DNA from: Sphingobium lactosutens
GTDB lineage: Bacteria; Pseudomonadota; Alphaproteobacteria; Sphingomonadales; Sphingomonadaceae
NCBI RefSeq assembly: GCF_013393185.1
Contig: NZ_QJQX01000057.1
Coordinates: 168,712 to 232,711, forward strand
Direction: 5' to 3'
DNA: 64,000 bases
Position numbers and translations under genes: made by a program. The notes beneath the pieces were generated by a model that searched no databases, was not told the DNA's origin, and saw nothing but the letters and a program-made list of their open reading frames with translations. Each line of letters starts with the position of its first letter. The first letter of the stretch is position 1. Shown piece after piece: positions 22,819-32,117 of this stretch.

Positions 22819-25023
22819 TCAGGCCGCCTGCGCCCTGAGCAGCTTGTCGATCGTCAGCGGATAGTCGCGCAGCCTGATCCCGGTGGCGTTGTAGATCGCA
22901 TTGGCCACCGCCGCGCCCGCGCCGCAAATGCCCAGTTCGCCTACGCCCTTGGCCTTCATCGGCGAACTCTTGTCGTCCAGTTCATCGATGAACAGCACAT
23001 CCTGATCGGGAATGTCGGCATGGACCGGCACCAGATATTCGGCCATGTCGTGGTTGACGAAAAAACCGAAACGGGTGTCGACGTCCAGCGCCTCCATCAG
23101 CGCGGCGCCCGCACCCATGGTCATCGCGCCGATCACCTGACTGCGCGCCGATTTGGGATTGAGGATGCGGCCGGCCGCGAACGCCCCGCCCATGCGGCGG
23201 ATGCGCACTTCCGCCGTGTCGATATCGACCCCGACCTCGCAGAAATGCGCGCCGAAGGTCGCCTGCGCATAGCGTTTGTCGAGATCGCCATATTCCATGC
23301 TGTCTTCCGCCCAGACGCCGTCGCGCCCCGCCAGTACGGCGAGGGTTTGGGACTTGTTGCCCAGCTTGACCAGTCCGTCCTCGAACTGCGCCTGATCAGC
23401 GGGATAGCCCGCCTTTTCGGCCAGCTTCGCGCGCAGCGCCATGGCGGCGGCGTAAACGCCAGCGGTCGAACTGTTCGCCCCCCACTGTCCGCCGGAGCCA
23501 GCCGATACCGGGAAACGGCTGTCGCCCAGACGCACCGTGACCTGATCGAGTTGCACGCCCAGCATTTCCGCCGCCGTCTGGCCGATGATGGTGTAACTGC
23601 CGGTGCCGATATCGGTCATGTCGGTTTCGACGATCACTTTGCCCTGCGCGTCGATGCCCATGCGCGCACCCGATTTGGCGACAAGGTTGTTGCGGAAGGC
23701 GGCGGCCACACCCATGCCGACCAGCCAGCGCCCGTCGCGTATCTGGCCGGGCTTTGGGTTGCGCTTCGCCCAGCCGAAGCGATCCGCGCCCGCACGCAGG
23801 CATTCCACCAGCTTGCGGCTGGAGAAGGGCCGTTGCGGCCCGGCTTCGGGATCATATTGCACATCGTTGCGGATGCGCAGCTCGACCGGATCGACGCCCG
23901 ACGCTTCGGCCAGTTCGTCCATCGCCACTTCCAGCGCCAGCAGGCCGACCGCCTCGCCCGGCGCGCGCATCGCGTTGCCTTCGGGCAGGTTCAGCGTGAC
24001 GAGGCGGTGCGCGGTCATGCGGTTGGCGCCGCGATAGAGGAGGCGCGTCTGCTGAGCCGCCGTTTCCGCGCCGCCGCCGGGCAGGTCGCCCGACCAGACT
24101 TCATGCGCGATCGCGTCGATCACCCCGTTCTTGTCCGCGCCCAGCCGGATGCGCTGGATGGTCGCGGGGCGATGGGTGGTATTGTTGGGAATCTGATGGC
24201 GGGCGATGGCTACCTTGACCGGGCGGCCGATTTGCTTCGCACCCAGCGCCGCCAGTATCGCGTCGGCGCGCAGGAACAGCTTTGCGCCGAAACCGCCGCC
24301 GATATAGGGCGATACCAGCCGGACATTTTGCTTGGGGATGCCAAGCGTCTTGGCGACTTCGCCCACACCCCAGGCCACCATCTGGTTCGCGGTCCAGAGC
24401 GTCAGCTTGTCGCCATTCCACGCGGCCGTGGTGGCATGCGGCTCCATCATCGCATGGCTGTGGTCGGGCGTGGTGTAGCTCTGCTCGACCTTCACCGCCG
24501 CCTTCGCAAAGGCCGCATCGAAGTCACCCGTCTTGGTGTCGGAGGGGCCGCCGAACCCTTCCGGCGGGATCACCCCGTTCAGCCGCTCGGCCGCGAGGTC
24601 GAACCTGCCGCTTTCCGGTGCATAGTCGATGCGCACCAGCCTGGCGGCGTCGCGGGCATTTTCCAGCGTGTCGGCGATCACCAGCGCGACCGCCTGCTCA
24701 TAATGGTCGACCTGCGGCCCGCCGAGCAGCGGCGCGGTGTTCATATTGCCCTTGCCCAGCTTGCCCGCATTGGCGTGGGTGACGACGCCCAGCACGCCCG
24801 GAGCCGCCTCAGCGGCGCGCACGTCCATGGCGGCGATCCGTCCCTTGGCGATGGCGGCGCCGACGATCCAGCCATAGGCGGCGTTGGGGGCGGCGTCATG
24901 GCGCTCATAGGCATAGGGCGCGCTGCCCGTTACCTTGGCGGCGCCGTCGATCCGGTCGTGCGGGATGCCGATCACCCGTCCCTTGTCGATCGGGTTGATA
25001 CCGGCTGGCGTATCGAACTTCAT
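22819..25023 (-). CDS. paoC: Molybdenum-binding subunit of aldehyde oxidoreductase (PaoC-like)
   Basis: A 734 aa xanthine-oxidase family large subunit that carries the molybdopterin cofactor and oxidises aldehydes. It has [26 protein letters not shown], the Q-loop region [19 protein letters not shown] and the active-site Glu in [18 protein letters not shown] near the C-terminus. A conserved start reading [14 protein letters not shown] lies near residues 30-45. The ATG overlaps the stop of the FAD subunit gene by four bases. Gene order and the features of the partner subunits point to the periplasmic PaoABC type. Confidence 0.92.
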   Translation of the reverse strand: MKFDTPAGINPIDKGRVIGIPHDRIDGAAKVTGSAPYAYERHDAAPNAAYGWIVGAAIAKGRIAAMDVRAAEAAPGVLGVVTHANAGKLGKGNMNTAPLLGGPQVDHYEQAVALVIADTLENARDAARLVRIDYAPESGRFDLAAERLNGVIPPEGFGGPSDTKTGDFDAAFAKAAVKVEQSYTTPDHSHAMMEPHATTAAWNGDKLTLWTANQMVAWGVGEVAKTLGIPKQNVRLVSPYIGGGFGAKLFLRADAILAALGAKQIGRPVKVAIARHQIPNNTTHRPATIQRIRLGADKNGVIDAIAHEVWSGDLPGGGAETAAQQTRLLYRGANRMTAHRLVTLNLPEGNAMRAPGEAVGLLALEVAMDELAEASGVDPVELRIRNDVQYDPEAGPQRPFSSRKLVECLRAGADRFGWAKRNPKPGQIRDGRWLVGMGVAAAFRNNLVAKSGARMGIDAQGKVIVETDMTDIGTGSYTIIGQTAAEMLGVQLDQVTVRLGDSRFPVSAGSGGQWGANSSTAGVYAAAMALRAKLAEKAGYPADQAQFEDGLVKLGNKSQTLAVLAGRDGVWAEDSMEYGDLDKRYAQATFGAHFCEVGVDIDTAEVRIRRMGGAFAAGRILNPKSARSQVIGAMTMGAGAALMEALDVDTRFGFFVNHDMAEYLVPVHADIPDQDVLFIDELDDKSSPMKAKGVGELGICGAGAAVANAIYNATGIRLRDYPLTIDKLLRAQAA

Positions 25024-25976
25024 GCCCGTGCCTCCTGCTGCCGGTAGAGCGACGCAAGCGTGCGTTCGACCAGCAGCTTCTTGAAGTCGTTATGATGGGT
25101 GGTGCGGGCACCGCTGAGCGCGGCTTCGGCGACCGCCTTCGCGCCCTGCTTCGCCGCTGCATCGGCTGCTGGCACGCGCCAGGGCTTCGCACCGATCCCG
25201 CCAAAGGCGAAGCGCGCCGTCCCGTCCTTGCCAAACACCGCCGCCACCGACACCAGCGCAAAGGCGTAGGAGGCGCGGTCGCGCACCTTGCGATAGACAT
25301 GGGTGCCGCCGATCGGTCTGGGCAGCGTCACGGAGGTGATGATCTCGCCCGGGTTCAGCACCGTTTCCTTTTCCGGCGTGTCGCCCGGCAGAAGGTGAAA
25401 GTCGGCGACTGGCACCGAGCGCTTCGTCCCGTCTGCGCCGACCATGTCGACCTGTGCATCGAGCAGCCGCATCGCCACCGCCATGTCGCTGGGATGCTGG
25501 GCGAGGCAGGCGTCGCTGACGCCCAATATGGCGAGGCTGCGGCTCATCCCCTTCATCGCGCCGCAGCCGCTGCCCGGCTGGCGCTTGTTGCAGGGCATGC
25601 GCGTGTCGTAGAAATAAGGGCAGCGCGTGCGTTGCAGCAGGTTGCCGCCGGTCGTCGCCTTGTTGCGCAACTGGCCCGACGCTCCGGCCACCAGCGCACG
25701 GCTGAGCACGGCATAGTCGCTGCGCACCATCTTGTCGGCGGCGAGATCGGTATTGCGCACCAGCGCGCCGATGCGTAGCCCGCCCTCCGCCGTCGGCTCG
25801 ATCCGGTCGAGGCCGAGATGATTGACGTCAATCAGATGGGCCGGCGTTTCGATCTGGAGCTTCATCAGGTCGAGCAGATTGGTGCCGCCGGCGATGAAGC
25901 GCGCGCCTTGGACGGATGCTGCGGCCTTGGCCGCGGCCTCGACGCTCGTCGCGCGTTCATAGGTGAAGGGTTTCAT
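25020..25976 (-). CDS. paoB: FAD-binding subunit of aldehyde oxidoreductase (PaoB-like)
   Basis: A 318 aa middle subunit with the FAD motif [22 protein letters not shown] (about 24-45) and [15 protein letters not shown]. The insertion [21 protein letters not shown] near residues 116-138 matches the extra [4Fe-4S] cluster loop that distinguishes PaoB from ordinary xanthine dehydrogenase FAD subunits. It passes electrons from the molybdenum and 2Fe-2S centres to FAD. Start and stop overlap those of its neighbours by four bases on each side. Confidence 0.92.
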   Translation of the reverse strand: MKPFTYERATSVEAAAKAAASVQGARFIAGGTNLLDLMKLQIETPAHLIDVNHLGLDRIEPTAEGGLRIGALVRNTDLAADKMVRSDYAVLSRALVAGASGQLRNKATTGGNLLQRTRCPYFYDTRMPCNKRQPGSGCGAMKGMSRSLAILGVSDACLAQHPSDMAVAMRLLDAQVDMVGADGTKRSVPVADFHLLPGDTPEKETVLNPGEIITSVTLPRPIGGTHVYRKVRDRASYAFALVSVAAVFGKDGTARFAFGGIGAKPWRVPAADAAAKQGAKAVAEAALSGARTTHHNDFKKLLVERTLASLYRQQEARA

Positions 25977-26623
25977 GCCTGCTTCTCCCCGCGCCCAGAT
26001 TGCTCAGAAACATCCCGCATCGCGGCGATGATGTTGGGATAGGCGGCGCAGCGGCAGATATTGCCGCTCATCCGCTCGCGCAGTTCGACGTCGCTCATCG
26101 CGACATGGTCGAGATCCTCGGTCACATGGCTGGGGACACCCGCCTCGATCTCGTCCAGCACCGCCACCGCCGAGCAAATCTGCCCCGGCGTGCAATAGCC
26201 GCACTGATAGCCGTCATGGACGATGAAGGCGCGCTGCATCGGGTGGAGCGATTCGGGCGTGCCCAGCCCCTCGATCGTCGTCACCTTCTCCCCATCATGC
26301 ATCACCGCCAGCGTCAGGCAGCTGTTGATCCGCCGCCCCTCCACGATCACCGTGCAGGCGCCGCACTGGCCATGATCGCAGCCCTTCTTGGTGCCGGTCA
26401 GGTGGAGATGCTCGCGCAGCGCATCGAGCAGGGTGGTGCGCGGGTCGAGTTGCAGATGCACCTCACGCCCGTTGACGGTCAGTTCGACGGGGGTCATGCT
26501 GGCTCCCTTGCTGCTTTTGGACGGCGCGGCGGTGCCCGTCGCGTGCGAGAGGACGGGCGTCGAGGCCGCGAGGGCTGCGCTGCCCCGCAACAAGCCGCGG
26601 CGCGTCAGATGATCGGACGTCAT
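25973..26623 (-). CDS. paoA: 2Fe-2S subunit of aldehyde oxidoreductase with Tat signal (PaoA-like)
   Basis: A 216 aa small subunit. The N-terminus [26 protein letters not shown] is a twin-arginine signal, so the holoenzyme is exported folded to the periplasm. Two 2Fe-2S clusters are bound by [21 protein letters not shown] (about 84-104) and by [10 protein letters not shown] plus [12 protein letters not shown]. It is the first gene of the paoABC operon. Confidence 0.93.
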   Translation of the reverse strand: MTSDHLTRRGLLRGSAALAASTPVLSHATGTAAPSKSSKGASMTPVELTVNGREVHLQLDPRTTLLDALREHLHLTGTKKGCDHGQCGACTVIVEGRRINSCLTLAVMHDGEKVTTIEGLGTPESLHPMQRAFIVHDGYQCGYCTPGQICSAVAVLDEIEAGVPSHVTEDLDHVAMSDVELRERMSGNICRCAAYPNIIAAMRDVSEQSGRGEKQA

Positions 26624-26950
26624 GGCTGGTCCTCCCTGTTGATACGCTGATGAGTACGAAGTGCGACGGCAAATGATCCCGGCCGCCGGGTAACTATCGT
26701 CAGATTAGCAGATGTTCCGTCCGTCCCAAAGGCAGGACAAACAATATGCCCCCGCCGATCCAAACAGACGCGATAGGGGCGGTACCGGCCGCGTCCCGGC
26801 AGGCATCGGCTAACCAGCGGAAACCGGCGAATCTTCGGACCCGCGAAAGAGAATTTCATTTTTCTGCAATTCTCCCCCTTGCCGACATGGGAAAGCCTTG
26901 CTAGTTGGCCGCCACCCGCCGAGAGGGACACACTCTCCCGGCCGCCAAGA
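26624..26950. other. Intergenic region between paoA and tRNA-Gly
   Basis: 327 bases that must hold the divergent promoters of paoABC and tRNA-Gly. A short hairpin (GAGAG..CTCTC, about 26919-26936) lies just before the tRNA. I find no coding frame I would trust. Confidence 0.5.
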
Positions 26951-27025
26951 GCGGGCGTAGCTCAGGGGTAGAGCACAACCTTGCCAAGGTTGGGGTCGAG
27001 GGTTCGAATCCCTTCGCCCGCTCCA
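26951..27025 (+). tRNA. tRNA-Gly (anticodon GCC), integration target of the island
   Basis: GCGGGCG..TAGCTCAGGGGTAGAGC.., anticodon loop TTGCCAA, T arm GGTTCGAATCC and 3' CGCCCGC-T-CCA. The cloverleaf is complete and CCA is encoded (75 bases). Its 3' half from the anticodon loop onward is duplicated at 58285-58330. Confidence 0.97.
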
Positions 27026-27026
27026 G
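26981..27026 (+). repeat. attL core of the genomic island (46 bp direct repeat)
   Basis: Starts at TTGCCAAGG in the tRNA-Gly anticodon loop and runs one base past CCA. It is identical over 46 bases to 58285-58330, with the flanking bases diverging on both sides at once. This is the usual crossover target of tRNA-directed tyrosine integrases. Confidence 0.92.
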
Positions 27027-27051
27027 ATTTTCATAGGAAAATCAGTGAATT

Positions 27052-27074
27052 AGCGGCCTTTTGGCCGCTTTTTT
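27052..27074 (+). terminator. Rho-independent terminator just inside the island, behind tRNA-Gly
   Basis: AGCGGCC-TTTT-GGCCGCT followed by a run of T (to 27074). It lies 26 bases past the attL core, so it belongs to the island and now ends tRNA-Gly transcription. Confidence 0.88.
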
Positions 27075-27075
27075 A

Positions 27076-27123
27076 TTGGAGACATAGGTGGTTGCAAGGG
27101 CCGCTGTCTCCACATTGTCTCCA
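27076..27123 (+). repeat. Candidate integrase arm-type site, left end
   Basis: TTGGAGACA (27076-27084), 20 unrelated bases, then TGTCTCCACATTGTCTCCA (27105-27123). The same three blocks with the same 20-base gap and the same orientation occur at 58119-58166. The 20 bases between them do not match, so it is the motif pattern, not a plain duplication, that is kept. Confidence 0.75.
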
Positions 27124-27300
27124 GATAATCGACAAGTGCCGGCCGGTTCTGGCGAGGGGTGGCGCAAATCGGCGTCAAAGATACCGTCATCCAACGGATC
27201 AGTCTGACGGATGAGGCCCTCAGCGATCAGGCTTGGCAACGGAGGCGTGGAGCGTCGTCGTACCCGGCACAGGGCCTTGGGCGACCCTATCTTGCCAGCC

Positions 27301-28068
27301 CTTCGTCGGAAAGAAGCCCTCGCCATCAAAGGCGAACATTTGTGTCAGGTCTCCGAGGATCTCGGCATCAAGCTCGAGAATGTTACGATCAACATGCTCG
27401 GCCGCGCCAAGAAGGTCGTGATCGACAAGGACAACACGACCATCATCGACGGTGTTGGGCAGAAGACCGATATCGATGGTCGCGTCGCGCAACTGCGCCA
27501 GCAGATCGAGACCACGACGTCCGACTATGACCGTGAGAAGCTGCAAGAGCGTGTCGCCAAGCTCGCTGGCGGTGTGGCGGTGATCCGGGTCGGCGGCGCG
27601 ACCGAGGTTGAGGTCAAGGAGAAGAAGGACCGTGTCGACGACGCGCTCCATGCGACGCGGGCCGCGGTCGAAGAAGGCATCCTGCCGGGCGGCGGCATCG
27701 CGCTGCTCCGTGCGATCAAGGCGCTCGATGGTCTGAAGGCCGCCAATGACGACCAGCAGTCCGGCATCGACATCATCCGCCGGGCGCTGCGCGCACCGGC
27801 GCGGCAGATCGCCGAGAATGCCGGCGAGGACGGCGCCTATATCGTCGGCAAGCTGCTCGAAAGCTCCGACTATAACTGGGGCTTCAATGCCGCCACCGCT
27901 GAGTATCAGGACCTCGTCCAAGCGGGCGTGATCGATCCGGCGAAGGTTGTGCGCACGGCGCTGCAGGATGCCGCCTCGGTGGCTTCGCTGCTCATCACCA
28001 CCGAGGCGCTCGTCGCCGAGGTTCCGAAGGAGGAGAAATCCGCGCCGATGCCGGCGATGGATTATTGA
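27301..28068 (+). pseudogene. groEL: groEL 3' fragment (chaperonin, N-terminal half missing)
   Basis: In-frame translation gives [28 protein letters not shown], the end of the GroEL apical domain, then [29 protein letters not shown] (intermediate domain) and the C-terminal equatorial half through [27 protein letters not shown] to a normal stop. Clear homology starts near 27349, with weak similarity back to about 27301. This corresponds roughly to E. coli GroEL residues 325-540, so the N-terminal ATPase residues are missing. The terminal GGM repeat is also absent (ends PMPAMDY). No chaperonin activity is expected. Confidence 0.88.
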
Positions 28069-28074
28069 TTGTCG

Positions 28075-28105
28075 GGAGGCCCGGCTGCCCGGGCCTCCTA
28101 ATTTT
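28075..28105 (+). terminator. Rho-independent terminator behind the groEL fragment
   Basis: Ten perfect pairs (GGAGGCCCGG/CCGGGCCTCC), a four-base loop and TAATTTT. It starts six bases past the groEL stop and is probably the original groESL terminator carried along with the fragment. Confidence 0.88.
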
Positions 28106-28434
28106 CGCCGAGTGTGAACGGCTTTGAATCAAAGGTCATGAGCATCGTCCACACCAATTTGGGGCTGTCACGGCGGCTAAGCCGGCTGTTGAGGGATGAA
28201 CGGCCGACAGCGGATCCAGACTGGTGAGGCGTAGCGGATAGTTTTCGCACAGCCTGCCCCGCAACGCCCCCAACGGAACGCGGGATCAGGGGAGCGCACA
28301 CTGCCGTCTTCTCGCGAAGCCGGTCAGGGTTCGCGCATGTTCTTGGCCGCGTTGCACACTTGCTCTGCCCGGAGAGCACGACGGCGGCTGGCCCCCAGGC
28401 CCGCGCGCACGCCGCCACGCCGACCGGTCGCCGC
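28106..28434. other. Non-coding stretch between groEL fragment and RIT element
   Basis: 329 bases with no ORF that looks real; a 139-codon minus-strand frame crosses the groEL terminator and the RIT end and is rejected. It probably represents remnant DNA of an earlier insertion. Confidence 0.4.
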
Positions 28435-28470
28435 AAGGTGGTAAATGGATAGCTATCCATTTGCCACCTT
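28435..28470. repeat. 36 bp near-perfect palindrome at the left end of the RIT element
   Basis: AAGGTGG(T/C)AAATGGATAGC and its complement with a single mismatched pair, centred on TAGCTA. Its last six bases overlap the left terminal repeat of the RIT element. Confidence 0.85.
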
Positions 28471-28503
28471 ATGAGCACGCCTGGCAAATGCCGAGTGTTT
28501 CCC
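28465..28503 (+). repeat. RIT left terminal inverted repeat
   Basis: Contains CCTTATGAGCACGCCTGGCA and AATGCCGAGTGTTTCCC. Against the reverse complement of the right end it matches at most positions, e.g. CTTATGAGCA, CTGGCAAATG and TGTT. Confidence 0.8.
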
Positions 28504-28614
28504 TGTAAATGGCGCATTCGCTGGGTTTCTTAAATAATCACTGAGCATAATATGGGATGACGTTGATCACATGACCCGGCATGGAGTTGGGTCCGTGATC
28601 GGAAGGCGCCTGCG

Positions 28615-29841
28615 ATGGTTGCTTTATCTTCACTGATTCCGAGCCTGGAGCGCGAGTTGAAGCGCCTTGGATATCAAGACTCTACGATGAAGCGGTATCG
28701 GGGGTGCTGGCGTCGTCTGGAGAGATATTTCGCGGACCGAGGTGTGGAGGAGTTCAGCCTGGACGTCGCAATGGCGTGGGTAGACGCCGCGTGTGATTTC
28801 TTTGCCAAGGAAGAGGCCGACACGCTTAAACAGAGTGACATTTATTTGTTTCGTGTCGCCCAGATGCTGGAAGACTTCGCCGTTCATGGTGCCGTGTTGC
28901 GTCGCTATGATCGTCGAGCCGATAGGCTTACTGTAGATCAGAACGAACTGATCGGTAAATTCCAGGCTGGTCTACGCGCCGATGGTTGTTCGACCTCGAC
29001 GGTGCGTACGTATGGGACGCTGGCCGGAGAGTTTCTTGCATTTGTGGAGACACATGGCCGACTCGCGGACTGCGATGCCAGGACGATCGAGGCATTTGTA
29101 GTCACCTTGACGGGGTATCAAGCAAAGACGGTTGAGCAAAAGATGTGCGCGGTTCGGTCTTTTCTCAGATTCGCTGCGCGGCAGGGACGGGTCGAAGCCG
29201 ACATCTTGAACGCTGTCCCGACTGTGAAGTCCAGTAAGCAGGCCAGAGTTCCGTCCGTGTGGGATGCCGCCGATGTGACCAAGATCCTGGATGCCATCGA
29301 TCGAGGTAATCCCTGCGGTAAAAGAGACTACGCGATCATCACATTGGTCACGCGGCTCGGGCTGCGGAGCATCGACGTTAAGCGCCTGGAACTGGATGAT
29401 TTCGACTGGCCGGGTAACCAGCTCTGGGTGAGGCAAGCCAAGACCGGACGCCGCATCCAACTGCCGCTCTTGAAAGACGTGGGCTGGGCGGTCATCGACT
29501 ACATCCGCCACGGGCGACCGACCGCCGATTATCGGCAGGTGTTCTTACGCCATACCGCGCCGATTGGGCCGTTTACTGACCAGGACCATCTGTACCAGAT
29601 CCTGTGCAAACACGCACGAGTGGCTCATGTGGCGCTGAGCGATAAGCGTCGTCACGGCATGCATTCGCTGCGACATACGCTGGCGACCCGATTGATGGAA
29701 GGTGGAACGCCGATCGAACAGATCGCTGACATTCTTGGGCATCAGTCGGTGGTGTCGACGGGGGTGTATTTGAAGACGTCGCTGGGGCTGCTGCGCCGGT
29801 GCGCCCTCGACCCCGACGTCACGTCCGAGGAGGTGCTGTGA
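28615..29841 (+). CDS. ritA: RIT tyrosine recombinase A
   Basis: A 408 aa site-specific recombinase. The SAM-like core-binding domain covers about residues 110-200 and the catalytic domain about 212-395. Catalytic residues are visible: Arg251 (LGLRSIDVKRL), Lys276 (AKTGRR), His350 and Arg353 (MHSLRHTLATRL), His376 (LGHQSVV) and the nucleophile Tyr385. An N-terminal extension of about 100 residues is typical of the first RIT recombinase. Its TGA overlaps the ATG of ritB. Confidence 0.9.
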   Translation: MVALSSLIPSLERELKRLGYQDSTMKRYRGCWRRLERYFADRGVEEFSLDVAMAWVDAACDFFAKEEADTLKQSDIYLFRVAQMLEDFAVHGAVLRRYDRRADRLTVDQNELIGKFQAGLRADGCSTSTVRTYGTLAGEFLAFVETHGRLADCDARTIEAFVVTLTGYQAKTVEQKMCAVRSFLRFAARQGRVEADILNAVPTVKSSKQARVPSVWDAADVTKILDAIDRGNPCGKRDYAIITLVTRLGLRSIDVKRLELDDFDWPGNQLWVRQAKTGRRIQLPLLKDVGWAVIDYIRHGRPTADYRQVFLRHTAPIGPFTDQDHLYQILCKHARVAHVALSDKRRHGMHSLRHTLATRLMEGGTPIEQIADILGHQSVVSTGVYLKTSLGLLRRCALDPDVTSEEVL

Positions 29842-30818
29842 TGCGCACATCCCTGACATTGATCGATGCCGTCAAGGCGATGGTCGCCGAGAAGCGTGCG
29901 GTCGGCTATAAATACAATGCCGAGGAAGCGATGCTGCACCGTTTTGTTGCGTTCACACGCAGCCAGTTTCCGGGACTGGAGACGATTACCGAAGCCTCTG
30001 CCAATGCGTGGATCGAGGCGGCGCAGAAACGCACGGTGACGACTTCAACCATGCAGGGCCTGACTTCGCCGGTCAGGCACCTGGCCCGGTGGCTGACGCT
30101 CCACGACGTAGCAGCCTATGCGCTACCGACAGGCGTGCTGCGTCGCCCCGCCGCTTACGTTCCGCACATATATTCCGACGCGGAACTGGCTGCCTTCTTT
30201 GCGCAAACGGATCGCTGCCATTACTGCAGCGCCGTGCCGCTGCGGCACCTTGTCATGCCGGTCTTGTTCAGGACCATCTACGCCTGCGGACTGCGTTGTT
30301 CGGAAGCCCGCTTGTTGCGTACCGAGGACGTTGATCTGGCCACAGGTCTATTGCAGATCCGTGACGCCAAGGGCGGTAAAGACCGCCAGATTCCCGTGTC
30401 CGAGCCGCTTCGTGTTCGCCTGGCACATTATCACGCCCAGTTCGACTGGATGGGGCACGAGTGGTTTTTCCCGGGACAACGTGGCTGCCCTCTGAGCCTG
30501 TGGAACGTTTACAATAATTTCCGCCGCTTCCTATGGCAGGCACGCATCAGCCATGGTGGTCGCGGCCACGGACCACGTGTGCATGATCTTCGGCACAGCC
30601 ATGCAGTTCACAACCTGCGTAAGTGGTTCGCGGCCGGCAAAGATGTCGGCGCAATGTTGCCGATCCTGCAGACCTATATGGGCCATTCCTCCATCGCAGA
30701 CACCGCCTATTATTTGCGGCTGACCGCCGAGTCCTATCCCGACATCACCGCGCGATTGGATGAGACGCTCGGTCATGTCGTCCCTTCCCCAACGGGAGAA
30801 CTGCACCATGGCAACTGA
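29841..30818 (+). CDS. ritB: RIT tyrosine recombinase B
   Basis: A 325 aa recombinase starting at the ATG that overlaps the ritA stop. Catalytic residues: Arg152 (YACGLRCSEARLL), Lys177/180 (DAKGGKDRQI), His248 and Arg251 (VHDLRHSHAV), His282 (MGHSSIADT) and Tyr290/291. N-terminal residues 1-95 form the core-binding domain. Length and position fit the second RIT recombinase. Confidence 0.9.
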   Translation: MRTSLTLIDAVKAMVAEKRAVGYKYNAEEAMLHRFVAFTRSQFPGLETITEASANAWIEAAQKRTVTTSTMQGLTSPVRHLARWLTLHDVAAYALPTGVLRRPAAYVPHIYSDAELAAFFAQTDRCHYCSAVPLRHLVMPVLFRTIYACGLRCSEARLLRTEDVDLATGLLQIRDAKGGKDRQIPVSEPLRVRLAHYHAQFDWMGHEWFFPGQRGCPLSLWNVYNNFRRFLWQARISHGGRGHGPRVHDLRHSHAVHNLRKWFAAGKDVGAMLPILQTYMGHSSIADTAYYLRLTAESYPDITARLDETLGHVVPSPTGELHHGN

Positions 30819-31812
30819 TTTTGCGATCCTGTTGCAGCGCTACCTTACAAGCCATTTGGCCGGGCTGCGCGGCGCTTCGCCCAACACGGTCGCCTCCTAT
30901 CGCGACACGTTCAAGCTTCTCATCATCTACATGCGTGACCAAAAGGCCATTCCGCCCGAGAAGCTCGTTCTCCACTGCATCGATGTCGAGGCCATTACGG
31001 GATTCCTGAATTGGCTTGAGAGCGGCCGCCACAACAGCATCTCGACGCGGAACCAGCGGCTGGCGGCGATCAGCTCGTTTTACACCTGGATGCAATCGCA
31101 GGAACCCGCCCTGATGGCGCGTTGCCAGGAGATTATCGCAATCCCGATAAAAAGGGGAACCCAGGCCTGCGTGTACCATCTGACAGTTGAGCAGACGCGA
31201 TGCTTGCTAGCCGCGCCGGATCGCACCACGCGCACCGGCAGACGCGATGCAACGTTGCTTGCGACGCTTTACGACACCGGCGCCAGGGTCCAGGAACTGG
31301 TTGACCTGACTGTTGGCGATGTTCGCCTACAAAAACCGGTGGTCATCACGTTGACGGGCAAGGGTCGCAAAACCCGGCATGTCCCTATCGGGGCCAACAC
31401 GGTTGCACTCCTCGCCAACTACCTGGCCGAGTTCGGTCTCGATAAGCCTGGTCGCGACAGCTATCCGGTGTTCTTCAACCAACAACACGCCAAGCTCAGT
31501 CGTGGCGGTGTTGCCTGGATCCTCGACAAATATCGTAACAACGCAGATGCATCTGACCTTATCAAGGCCAAAATAAGCCCGCATATTCTGAGGCATAGCA
31601 AAGCGATGCACCTATATGAGGCTGGTGTTCCGCTGCCCTATGTCCGGGATATTCTGGGACACGTCGATTTGTCGACTACCGAGATTTACGCACGCGCTTC
31701 CACCGAAGCAAAGCGCAAGGCCCTGGAGACCGCATACGTCGATGTCATCCCCAGCAACCTGCCGGAGTGGAATCAGGACGCCGGGCTGCTCGATTGGCTC
31801 ACATCTCTTTGA
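30808..31812 (+). CDS. ritC: RIT tyrosine recombinase C
   Basis: A 334 aa recombinase from the ATG at 30808, which follows GGGAGAA and overlaps ritB by 11 bases. Catalytic residues: Arg160 (YDTGARVQELVDL), Lys185 (GKGRKTR), His259 and Arg262 (SPHILRHSKAMHL), His285 (LGHVDLS) and Tyr294 (TEIYARAS). It is the most XerC-like of the three. Confidence 0.9.
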   Translation: MATDFAILLQRYLTSHLAGLRGASPNTVASYRDTFKLLIIYMRDQKAIPPEKLVLHCIDVEAITGFLNWLESGRHNSISTRNQRLAAISSFYTWMQSQEPALMARCQEIIAIPIKRGTQACVYHLTVEQTRCLLAAPDRTTRTGRRDATLLATLYDTGARVQELVDLTVGDVRLQKPVVITLTGKGRKTRHVPIGANTVALLANYLAEFGLDKPGRDSYPVFFNQQHAKLSRGGVAWILDKYRNNADASDLIKAKISPHILRHSKAMHLYEAGVPLPYVRDILGHVDLSTTEIYARASTEAKRKALETAYVDVIPSNLPEWNQDAGLLDWLTSL

Positions 31813-31866
31813 TCACCGATTATGCAAAGTGATTACGGAAGAAAGGCAGCAAATCCGCTTCCGGCA

Positions 31867-31906
31867 GGCGAACAGTGGCCATTTGCCAGCGCTGCTCATA
31901 AGGGTG
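31867..31906 (-). repeat. RIT right terminal inverted repeat
   Basis: Complement of the left end with about ten mismatches or small gaps; the shared blocks are CTTATGAGCA, GCTGGCAAATG and TGTT. It starts 54 bases after the ritC stop. Confidence 0.8.
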
Positions 31907-32117
31907 CGTTGTTGGTGAGCGCCGCGCGTGCGGCGCGGTGCTTGGGGCGCTGCCCCTGGCGCCCTTCGGATCGGCTTCCGCCCAGCTTCCTCCGCCTGCG
32001 GCTCCGTGCAGCCGGTTCCCCGCGAAGCCGCCCCTCCGGTTGCACCCCCGGTCTCGCCGACGGGCAGGGTTTCAGCGCGGCGCTTCCCGCTGCGCGGAAA
32101 CCCAAGGAGTATGGAAG

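Larger units (their letters stand above)
28465..31906 (+). mobile_element. RIT element (recombinase in trio)
   Basis: Three consecutive, overlapping tyrosine-recombinase genes of about 408, 325 and 334 aa flanked by imperfect terminal inverted repeats (28465-28503 and 31867-31906). This is the described architecture of RIT elements, whose three recombinases are always together. The element spans about 3.44 kb and lies inside the island, directly upstream of the parB-like gene. Confidence 0.85.

Noticed and set aside
22753..25047. Plus-strand 764-codon frame
   Set aside because: Antisense shadow of paoC; it also starts within a REP palindrome.
28098..28517. Minus-strand 139-codon frame
   Set aside because: It crosses the groEL terminator, the 36 bp palindrome and the RIT end, and matches no family.
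31938..32117. 60-codon N-terminal extension of the parB-like gene
   Set aside because: Pro/Arg-rich leader sequence without ribosome site; AAGGAG and the family N-terminus support 32118.
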